Part shown: in pieces, positions 14,501 to 26,500 of the stretch
How the letters are laid out: each line of letters opens with the position of its first letter
Numbering within the stretch: position 1 is the stretch's first letter
Assembly: GCA_947359465.1 (NCBI GenBank)
Contig: OX375881.1
Location: forward strand, 119,532,738-119,596,737
DNA length: 64,000 nt
Reading direction: 5' to 3'
Origin: Metellina segmentata
Taxonomy: Eukaryota; Arthropoda; Arachnida; Araneae; Tetragnathidae
Translations under genes and position numbers: made by a program
The notes under the pieces: model-generated
The model's input: only the letters and a program-made list of their open reading frames with translations
Database searches by the model: none
What the model was told of the DNA's origin: nothing

Positions 14501-17500
14501 TCTGTCCAGCTGAAGACCAATGTGTTCACGTGGCTGGTGCATGTTAAATCTGCTGTAGTCTTAATTTTCCTCTTCACATTGTAGTTGTGGTAGTTTAGAG
14601 AGTGGGTTGACAGCTCAGGCATTTCATCATCTGACTGGTTCAAAATTATATGGTATTGTCCTCGATCTTTCCCTTTGGGATTGATCTCGGACCGTCATTT
14701 GTATCCCGATGTATGGCATAAATTAAAATACCTACCTGCCTTAAATGTCCTGTAATAAAATAAGATGTTGGCATGGTGTGGAAGTTTGGAAAGTGGGGTA
14801 CCAGTACAGGCATTCTCGTCATCTGACCATGATTAAAATATCGAAGTGTTATTGTGAGGCAATGAAATGGTAAAACCCTCTAATGTTTTGAATTCGGAGA
14901 TGTTTCCTCTCCGTTTAAGATCCATTATCAGTCTTAGGGATTCAACCAAACTACCATTGGGTATTTTTTATAAAACATTTATTTTCACTTGGATAATGTT
15001 GATTATACAAAAAAAAACTCAGTGATAAGCCTATATGTCACTTGTGTCTTAAGACTTGTACAGTATAAATTTTTTGCAACTTTCGCTACCCCGTTTTGCT
15101 TTTTCTCCTCAATCATTGGGATGTCTGTTTTGTGATTGGCTAAATATGGCCCTTGCATCATAAAAAAAACCCACCAATTTATCAATTGAAAGCAGCAGGG
15201 AATGCTAACTTATCCAAGAAATGCAAATCTAGCTATTTTCAAAGGTAAGAAAAAATGAGAACTCTCACCATGATATTTATATATTGCAAGTGATAGCTGT
15301 TAAGATTAAATTAGGTATTAGTAATAAAATGAAAATGTAGTGTTTTTGACATTTTGTATGTAGTCTTGTAATTTGAGACTAATTCGAACCAACTTGAATC
15401 TTCAATTAATGTGGAAGTAAAAAAAAAAAAGCATTGAAATTTATAATTTTCTTTTCCTTGCAGAAAGAGCTTGTGAAAACTTTATTTTGTGGTGTTGTAT
15501 CTAACAATGTTGTGTCCCTTGTAAGTATTTGATTACAATTAATTACTGATTTGCCACAACTGTTTGTTAAAATGTTATTTTCATTTATTTCATTTGATGC
15601 TTTAAAATTATATCCACTTGTTAAAATAAAAATTAATTATGCTGTTTTCAAAAGATCGATTAATTTTGTTTCCATTTTTTTTTCATGTAGTTTTGATATG
15701 CTGTGAATTATGTATTGTAGCTAAAAATACAGATCTTGGAATTATCTAAAAAAAATATTTTGGTTTATACTACCAATAAGGGTTTATTATTTGCTTGCAC
15801 CTTTTCCAAAATTGCTTGTATTCTGTAAAACTAGGAAAATATAACTAATTGTAAGGCATTAAAGTTACTCAAGTAGATGCCACATTCATTGAAAAAAATA
15901 CATCCGTTGAGCCAGGAAAAATGTTCCCTGGTGATATGCTAGGCCATTATTTGTCTTTATAGTTTATGCTGTATTTGTGTACATAATATTAAGTCACGTT
16001 TCAAATTAACAGTCGTAAAAAGAGTGCTGTATGGTATTAAATATATAGATCATATACACACGAAAAGCTTTAAATACAAAATTACTTTCAAGGTAGTTTT
16101 ATATCAAATTTTTCTTATAAAATAGGATTGTTTTTAAATTTATTTTATCGATCTTAACTTTCTGTGCTCTTTAATAATTCTAAATTTTTGAAAATCATAA
16201 TGGCACAAAGTGCTGTCATTTATAAGAATTTTTAAAACTTTCTAGTTATTAAAAATTAAAATCATTTCCAAATTTCTTTATAAAATAATTTTGTTCTTGT
16301 GCAGTTTTTACATTCCTTTAATTGTAATATCTATTTCCAATGAATAATAAAGTATTCTCTTGGAGCCACGGTAACCTAGTTGGTAGAGTAACGGACTTGC
16401 AACTAAAGAGTTGTGAGTTCAAATCCAATCGCACATTGTCGTATTCAAAGGGGCTGGTGTGCTTCAAATCTGTTATGGCCTCAAATGTCTTCACTTTGGC
16501 ATGGTGTGGAAGTTTGGAGAGTGGGGTTCCAGCTCTGGTTTGATCTTGTCATCTGACCGTGGGTCAAAATTACGTGGTGTTGTCCTTGAATCTTTCCCTT
16601 CGAGGATTGATCCTCGATGATCGCAGTTAGCCAGTTGTGTTATTCCAGTGTGACATTAAATATTGACCTACCTTCATGGGTAATTCTCTTTTGTTTAGTG
16701 CAACCTGGTTAAATATTTCCATTAAGCTTAGCCAATCTTCATGCTTGGTAATCGTTGAAAAAACAAACACATGTTTAAAAATTATAAGAAAAAGTCTAAA
16801 AAAACGCTTATGAAGAAAAGATATGAGCATTAATTTAAATGTTTAAATAAAGCGGGGGGGGGGCTAATTCATATGTCGTTAAAAGAAACCAGTTTGTAAC
16901 AAATTTGTTAACATAGTTTTAATGATCTATTTATACACAATCCAAAATAAATATGCTATTCTTCCTCTCTGTTTTTAATTTCTTTTACTCTTTTTTCTCG
17001 TATTTTAATTTTTATTGAAAGTTTTGTTAAAATTTGCATTAAATATTTCTTTATTGTTTCAGGATTGTCCTCATATTAGTAGAACTTTAGAAGAATTTTA
17101 TACTTTGCGCTGTCAAGTTGCAGATATGAGAAATTTATTTGTAAGTTTGTTATATTCCTTTATTTTTAATTTGTAGGTATATTTTGTGTTTCTTGATATT
17201 TTTGAGACATGTTTTGACATCTCATTAGGATTCCATTGATGAAATTACCGTCAAAGATACCTTAGAAGGGGACAATATGTATACGTGCTCCCAATGCGGA
17301 AAAAAGGTTAGGGCTGAGAAAAGGTATGTTATAACAATCATACTTTTTTATACATTTGTTCTAGTGAATATTTATAGTCAGAATTTGATTGCAATTCTTA
17401 ATCAGGGTTTCCACGGGTCTTGAAAATCTTTGAAAAGTACTTGATTTTCGTTTTCAAGGGCCCTGGAATGCACTTGAATTTGATGCAAAGTCCTTGAATT

Positions 17501-20500
17501 TATTTTGAAAATTTTTAAACTGGAATTTTTTTGAGTATGAATCGGCTTGAAACGCATGCGCTTAGAAGGCGTGGTTTTATTCCGATTCCGAAGAATATGC
17601 CAAATGTGCTTGTTCATCTAGGCATGTGTTTATTTTTTGTTTTCAAGGTCAGTGAGATTCTGTGTCAGTTCGAACATAGAGAACATAAGTATAATAACTT
17701 GGCTACTTTACTTTTTCTTTTTAAGAATTTTTTCTTTCCCATAACATGCTTGGAATATTGACTAGAAATATGTTTGGAATTGTTAAGTATGTGAATGGTA
17801 ATGAAAAGGTTACATTACACAAGAGGTTCTTCAGAAAAGTTGTTTACTAAAATGGGAATTTCTGCCTTTTTACGATAGTCCTTGGAAAAACTTCAAATGG
17901 ACCTGGAAAAGTACTTGAATTTTTTTCCCCACCTAAGAGTGGGAACCATGTTAATATCCAGATGCAGGAAAAACTAACCACCCTTCCTTAAGCGTGCATA
18001 TTTGGTCAAAGAACAAATTCAAATATTGTTTGATAAGGAGAAATATTTACTACAAATTCATAGACATAATATTTACATTAGTGGTTGTCTATAAAATTGT
18101 ATCAAACATAATTTATAATAGTGATTACCAATTTTGATGCCAAATTTTAAATTTTACATACAGGTATAAATATTTAAATTAATTGGAGTAACTTAAATTT
18201 GCATATGCTATTTGTATTTTTGTATGGCTACAAATAGCATGTTTTTGCCCCAAGCCTTGAATATGATTTTAAGAGCCACTTCTAGGGACTTTTCCACCAC
18301 TCGGGAACATTAACATTTCATGTACTCTCGTTTCTCACGAAAAACTCTTGCTCATCCTAATTTGAAGCTCTTGGTAAATGCCTGTTCGAAGTTTCACTTT
18401 GCGTGCAGAGCCCGAAAGAGAAGGTCAACATGAAAGGTCTGAAACAAGTGATCTTGGAATTCCCACTAAAGAAACCAATTTGGTTTTGCTCTTCTGTATG
18501 CAAATCAGGTATTCATTGTTGGACAGACAAGTAAAAGAATACTATGGCTGAATGGAAGGCGCTTTGGGTTGATGCTAGAGTTCGTCTAGTTTTTGGTGCT
18601 AGATGGCATCACAAATCCAAGAGTTATTACTTCACAGGTGTAAAGTTTTGATGCTGTTTGAAAAAAGGAATTTCAGCAAGTACTTGGGGGAAAAATTGCG
18701 TTTTTGGTTTGTTATTTTTAAATTGTCTGTTTTATGTATTAAAAATAACAGAAAATGAGGAGCATTTTAATATCTGAAAAGGCGATAATTCTTCACGGAC
18801 GCAAAGTAAAATGTGTTAGGGTGAGATTGCTGTTCACTATTCCACGTGCTGCAAGTGATTCAGAAAGTTTCGTCACCTGGATAGATTCTATAGCCAGAAA
18901 CCTCAGAACTTGTATGAGCGCTGGAAGGTGTAGCTATTGGAGAGATGGAGAAGGGTCATTGAACAGAATAGCACATGCTACAGTGATTCCATGTAATTTT
19001 TTTTTTTAATAAAATAATTTTCTTTTTTTGTCAAAAAACAGAACGAACTTTTGCATCAATGCAATAACAAGGGATTATGCTTTTTTTAGTGTCATTGATA
19101 CTAATGAAAATTGTTACTTTGTATCAATGATGGCTAGTGGTTACATACCTAAAATTCTGAGCCATTATGAAAAATGTCTCAAATGGAAGTGTTTCCAAAA
19201 CTAATGAAACTTTCATTTTGATGTACTACAGACCCACTTTGTCTTGTATTTAAGCTAAGGCACTCACGTTCTTATCACAATGTAAACTATATGCTCTACA
19301 TTAAGTTAATTGCATTGTATTTTTTTTAGGGCTTGTCTAAAGAAATTACCCAAAATTCTGTGTTTCAATATGATGCGTTATACATTCAGTTTTGTAACCA
19401 ATACAAAGGAGAAAGTCAACACTCATTTCTCATTTCCGTTCCAACTGGACATGTCTAATTACATGGAGAAAAACCTTATTCCTAAGCAACATATCGGTAA
19501 GTTTACGACTCTTTGTGACTAGTGATTATAATTACTTTTCTAAATAATGTATTTTCTGATTAGGGTATCTAGATTATCAACCTTCCCGATACCTGTTCCA
19601 AGGCGAGCTTCAATTTTTTTGCCAAAATTATGGCTATGAGTGGGAGTTTTTTACAGATGAAAATGAATTATCAAATAATTCCAAACATTGTTCATCTGTT
19701 GTTTCATATATTCACAAAGGTTTTTAAAAAATTATTTTCACGACAAATCATGTTTTCCATATTTAGTACCAACTAGGGGGCTTCGCCCCCTGCTCGCTTA
19801 CGCTAGCTAACCCATGGGGATTGCTATACGCAATCCCAATTGGTTTGCTTCACAAGCCAAAATTCCTTTTGCAGAGTCAATCTTCTGCGATGGCTAAACT
19901 ATCTTAATCATTCATATAATCCTGATTTTTACTTTCCGGTCCATGACATCACAATGTGGGCTTCGCCCCTGCTTGCCAACGCTTGCCGACTCGGTGATTG
20001 CTACGCAATCCCATTTGGTTTGCGAAACAAACCAAGACTCTTTTCACAAGGGATTTCCAATTTTTTTTACTTTAGCACTTGATGCTCCCTTAAATAATAG
20101 CAACATCGTTAAAAAAACCTTCTCCATCTTGTTCCCTGTACAATTTTGAATGAACCATGTTAATCTCGTAATTTTGTGATCTCTACTTTCTTGGGAAACC
20201 GTTTGAGAATTGAGCAGAAAAGAGAACTTGCACCAACACTCTTATCGCAGTGTCCTCCTGCGACAGCGAAACCTCCTCTCGCCTCTGTTCCTTCCTGACG
20301 TCTCAGCGAGCTGGCCTTTATTTCATTGAAGGTGTTTTAAATTCAATCATGCTTACGCAAGGAACAATTTGTACACTATCGCAAAATTATACTTTTTATC
20401 GCATTGAATTTATCTATGAACCAATTTTTTAAATAATTATTCCATACGAAAGAGTGCCTTCTAAGCTTTCATGTGGTGTTTTTAAATTTTAAAACCAATA

Positions 20501-23500
20501 GTAATAAGCTATAGATATGACAGTTTTAGTTTTGTATAGGAAATTATGATCTATAAAAGTTCCGAAATGCTTGTGCACTTAGAAAATGACTTTTAATTTG
20601 GATGATTTGAACAACCGTCCAAATCAAAAGCCATTTTCTGTTGGTATTTAATGACTAGTTTTACTCCCAACTTCTAATCTGCACAGCATTTTAAAGCCGT
20701 ATTTATAAATATTTTCTATATTAATATTCAGATATAACCAGCTTGTGTTGTAAAAATCATAACCTAGCATTTTGCATACTTACGTTTCCACCCGCTGTGA
20801 TTCACAGACAAAGTGGACGTCGGCGGAAACGACACGGAGGACGAGTGCTATGAATACGAGCTTATTGGTGTCACAGTTCACACAGGCAATGCAGAAGGAG
20901 GTCATTATTATTGTTTCATCAGGGAACGGAATCAGCCTGGGAAAGATAAATGGTGAGCTCTTCCATTCATGTGATTTATTTTTTCAACATTTAAACTCTA
21001 AAATCCCCAAAATAAACCTATTTGATACACGTCCTACAATTTCACTCTTAACGTGTCCATCATCAAGAGGATTAGATGCTTTATTAACTCGTCTTCGCAA
21101 TGGCCATTCGAGAGGCACACACTGACATCTTTTAATCGGCTAAGCCTCTTCATCTTGCCAACAACCTCTTGCCATGCGTCATATTTTAAATTCTTGTCCT
21201 CGTCCCAAGCGTTTACACCTCGTCATTTTTTTACAATTCGTCTATTTTATCAGACTTGTGTCATCCTCTGCACTTGTGGCTTTCATCTTTTCACAATACT
21301 ATGGTTTTTATCACTGCTGTAACTCGTAATCTTTCAATTACATTTCATATTAGTTTCAATAATGAACTAAGATGATGATGCCCCATCTTATCGCTTTTAG
21401 AGAAATATTTTAGCTTTCATATTTCATGAATGACCCTTTGAAACTGCATTTTTTTATTAATTAATTATCATTATTTGTGAGAAAATATATTGTTTTTGTA
21501 TTTAGTTTTCATCCTTTTTTTAATGGTTAACTTTATATTCATGCTGTAAAATAGCACCATATTGACTTTTTAAAATTTTAAATGTTTTTATTGGGTAGAG
21601 CTTGCTGCACACGGCGGTACAAGCAAGGACAAGGACAGTCTATGACTGGACTTTGCACCATAAAACCAACCAATCCAAAAATAAGCACCCTTGTGGATAC
21701 ATTTCATACTTGCCAACTTTTACGAATTATCCATTTCCACTTAATTTTACTAATTTACGGATGGGTCTGCCTTTTTTGCAAATTTTTAATATTTCGATCG
21801 AGCAATCGAAATATTTCATTTGCTGCAACCATCCACTAAATTCATAAATATCCCAAACCTTGTTTTGAGCAGAAATTTGGTGCAGAATTTTTAAAGACCA
21901 AAAAAGTTACTACAGCTCCTTTGAATTTTTCTGCAACCCCCTATTCTGGATAAAACAGTAAAGGAAACAACTTTGTAAAAAGAACATTGATTTTTTTTTT
22001 CCTTCTTTCATCTACTTGTAAATAAGCTTTATGAACACCATTGATGTGTAATCCATTCACGAAAATATTAATTTTCGTTACTGTGGGTATATTTTTATAA
22101 AATGTTTGTTCCAGGTATTTATTCAATGATTCAGAAGTAAAGCTATTTGATCCAACTCATATTGCAGCAGAATGCTTTGGTGGTGAAATGACGGTACATA
22201 TTATTCAATTACTGCATGATATCTTTTAAATCTATTATTTTATTGTTGCTAATTTTTCCCTGCTTTAATTTTTAGAGCAAGACCTATGACTCAGTTACTG
22301 ACAAGTTTATGGATTTTTCTTTTGAAAAGGTAATTTAGCTACTGCAGTTGAACAAATTTGTTCATTCTGTAATTGTTTGGTCGCTGTTTAAATTATGAGT
22401 ATTAAGTATTATATTTTATGTTTAAAGTATTAAAATTATGTAATGAAAAAAGTATTAAAATGATATAATATATGTATATGTATAAAGTATTAAAAGTGTA
22501 TAATATTAGTATAAAGTATTAAAATTATAATGTATTTATAAAGTGTATAATTTTGTATAAAGTATAAAATATTTCACATGATACAAAGCTTTTTTCTGCT
22601 TTCTTATTTTGTGCTCATGTTAGTTTTTCAATTTATTTCCTTTTATACTTGTTCATCAATTGAATTTGGTTTGTGATGGCCGATTATTACTTTTACTTCA
22701 TTAATGTGAGTTTGAATGTTAGATTGTGTTTTAGCCACATATTCAAATCAGTAAACAACCAATAGGTATGGCCACTTATCATGATGAATGTTGGTGTTTG
22801 ATTAGGTGTACATGTATTTCCCCAACTGAAGTTGAAACAGATTAATTTAAAGTTGCATGTTAAACTTAAAAATACTAACGTTTAATTTTTAGTTATCTTG
22901 GGAATATTGGTTGTGTAAAGCTAAAATTAATGAATCATTGTTTTGGGAAAACTGAGAACATGCTTCGCTTTGATAAATAACACTCGCCAATATTGAAATA
23001 GTTTTTTACCTTTTTTTAAAATTGGACTTCTAATCATACAGTATTTTTAAACCATTATTCGAAAGATTCCTGCAAAAGTATTAAGATATAATGAGCTAGA
23101 AGCTCGAGTACACAAAATCCCGTTTTGCATATTTCACTTTCGCAAGTTTTCGAATCAATCATTATTTAGTCTAAAGATAAAGTTTTGATCAGTATATTCA
23201 ATGTCTAAGTATGCATCTTGCTTTAATTATTTAATATTTTGCAGACAAACAGTGCCTACATGCTTTTTTATGAGAGAATGAATCCCAAGCCAGACCAAAC
23301 AACCTCCAAAGTTTCCATAGAAAGTAATCAAGACCACTCCCCTCAGATCGAACTCTCTTCTGAATTGGCTGAGGTAAATGCGATTCAAAAGAGTACCATG
23401 CAATTTATAATTCCTTTATTCTATTCATTACTTCATAGTAATTCTTTTACTGCATTGTTGAACTTTTTTAACAATGTCTTGTCACTCATGTATTTCAGTG

Positions 23501-26500
23501 GATTTGGCAAGATAATATGCAGTTTCTACAAGACAAGAGTCTTTTTGAACATACTTATTTTGAGTAAGTATTTTCCCATACTAAAGTTGAATTCGAATGG
23601 AAGCGCAAAGCAACACGCCCAAGCTAACCAAGTGCCAACGAGTTGAAATAATTTCAACTTGATTGGTCTGCTCTTTGTGCCATGGGCTTGCTATTTGAAT
23701 TCAGTACATCTCTTATCACTCAGAGATGCCAACCTGCAATGGAAGTACCAAAGGAAAAGATCCCTGGTTTTAAGAATTTCTTAGCACTCAAGTAAAAATT
23801 TAAGAAATCGGCTTTAATAACATGCTTATAGCATTAATTCAAATATTTAATTATAACTTTGAAATAAAAAGGCAACATATTATATTATTTATAATTAGTA
23901 AGGTATATTACATGAAAACACATATAGAACTAATAATTGTATATGAAAGAATTATATATTAAAAACATTTAATAATTAAATTTAAGCACTCTCCCATTTG
24001 CCAAAAAAATGTAATAACAAGGAAAAAATACAGAAATAAGTAAACTAACTAATGTGTTGAAAAAATAAAAAATTATTGAATTTGTTATCCATAGTACCCG
24101 ATTCACTTCCGTAGAAACTGTGGGGAATCCGTACTAGTTGGCACCTCTGATCACTGTCCAATCTATCCCTTGCAATGATTTGATGTTAATTCTTTTTTGT
24201 AGTTTTATGTGGCAAATATGCAGCTACATACCACAGACGCTGTCTGGTCACAATGATGTTATTTTGCTCTCAGCCAAGCTTGGCACGTCGTTTGTTTTAG
24301 AAACTTTAATACATGCAAAGGAAAAGGTACGTGGCTTATGATACTATTGTCTTGTTTAACGTACCTGACTCTTTCATAAGTATTGTGACCTACCCAATTT
24401 ATGAAGATATATTTCATATATATTTTAATTTCATCCTTTTATGAGGGGCCCAGTCAGATGAGCAACAGATTAGCAACCGGGTGTTTACGAGTTCAAAACC
24501 TTATCTAACCAAAGGTCGTCTTGTACGCAGGGATGGTGTACGTCAAATGTCGAGGTGTGCAAGATGTGACCTCATCACCTGACATGGTTTGAAATTAGAG
24601 GAGTTGTCCTCGGTCTTTAGCTTTGGGATTGATCCCGGACTGTCGCCAATAACCCATTCTGTTGCTCCAGTGGAATGTTAATTAAACTTCCCCCTGACCC
24701 TACTATAATTTTATGTTTTGGAGTAATTGTTTGCCAGAGCACGTTTGACCACACAAGACATTTTAGGACAATGTTCTCCTAATTTGGCACTTTTAAGTAT
24801 TTTTTATCAAAAAAAATTATTTTTTGGGGTTGGTAGGTATGTGTTATATGTAAGTTCAGTAGAACTCCAACTATCTGGATTGCTTTGGGAAAAAAGAAAT
24901 GGCAAAATCCACATTTTTGTAATATATTCTGAGGTCTTGTCACCTTTAGTGTGGCTTTGGCTTTCAGTTGTGTCATTTCTTACTGTGTTCTGTTTTATCA
25001 TTGGCAGACAAAATAAAAAGCATTGAACAATTTAAATAAAGGAGTCGTCTGGTAAGCAGCTAGCTGAGATGTATAGCATGGGAACATCAACAATTTCGGT
25101 CGTAAAAAAAACAGGTCTTTAATTTTAAACTTCGTGTCTGTCTTCGATCGTGAAGATAGGAATTTGTCGAGAAGAGCTATGAAAATGGCAGAAAACAAAG
25201 AACTGAAAGAGGCTGTATTCAAGTGGTTTGCAGCAGCAAGCAGTGGGAAATCCTCTTTCTGGGACGATTGTTTGAGAAACAATGATGCTTTTTGCCCAGA
25301 AAATCGATGGTTTGTCTTTTAAAGCTAGTAATGCGTGGCTAGTAACAGATGACAACTGTTCAGTGAACTTTTGATAGATGAAGAAGGCACTGTGGCTTGT
25401 CACAAAAAATTGATTTAAAAGACTGCTCTGACATAATGGTGGAATCATGGGGTTTGAAACCATATTAAGAGCTTGGAACAAATTAAAAGGCATTTCAACC
25501 AAGGAGGAGGTACAGAAAGAGGAAGAAAGAAAGGGCAGTGAAAAGCAGGAGTAAGAAAATGAAAGATGATAAAATGTCAGTTGAGGACATAAGAAACACA
25601 ATAGTGAAAATTCCTGTATGTTCCAAGTGCAGTGCAAAGGATGTAGACAAGTGGCTGGTGTGTGATTTTTCGGACCCTGAATTCCTAATTCTCACTGACA
25701 TTGAACTCAATGCAAAGTGTGAGAGAACTTAATGACGACATTGCTACTCAACCAGACACTGGACCGTCGGCTAGTAAGGCGTTCGAGTGCCTTGATGTGG
25801 TGCTAAAATGAGTGGAGCGGCAGCATGAGTGAGACCATCTACAGCTACTCATCGTCAAGCCCATGCGAGACTTGGCTGCACAGAAACGAGTAAGGACAGC
25901 GAAACAACTGACTTTGACTGATATGTTCAAGCGATGATACATTTTAATATAGTATGCGAGTACAAAATGTAAACAAAATTTTGTGATCCGTCATTAAATT
26001 ACATTACATGCTAAAACAAAATTTGTTTCTTTACTAAGAAATGACCTTTATTTCATGAATTGTCCAGATGGGATCTCGTCCCAATTGATCCGGATAATTG
26101 GAGTTCTACTGTATTTGAATTGCACAGGACATGTTTTACTGGAATTTATTATGTTATAGTCATTTTATGTTGAAATTATTCTTTAGACATACCCCTTGCC
26201 AATAATATACACCTACTTTCGTTTTTACACAATAGATAAGTTCCAGAAGAATATGCAAAAAGAATTCATCTAAAAAAAGTCATTGTATCTATAAAAGAAA
26301 AAATTAGTTCAAACCTATAAAAAAAAATTTAATAATATTAATTAAAAAAAACCATGAAAATTTTTGTTTAAGCATATTGTTTTATTTCAACAAAATACAC
26401 ATAATATGTAATGAAAATGTATTTAAGCATCTTGTCGTATCATAATGACGTCGGTATTTTTCGTGTTAAATCTAAATGATTCGCCTATAAAGAGCATGAA

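Noticed and set aside
16362..16430. Possible genuine tRNA gene
   Set aside because: A and B boxes are present, but the sequence continues into a SINE body shared with nine other loci, and no proper cloverleaf with an acceptor stem could be drawn.
24779..25001. Possible genes on the minus strand near the Tigger left end
   Set aside because: Low-complexity Lys/Asn-rich frames that cross the terminal repeat; no domain.
25125..25710. Long antisense open frames (170 codons) rich in Ser, Phe and Leu
   Set aside because: They are the complement of the decayed Tigger transposase, which reads meaningfully on the + strand.
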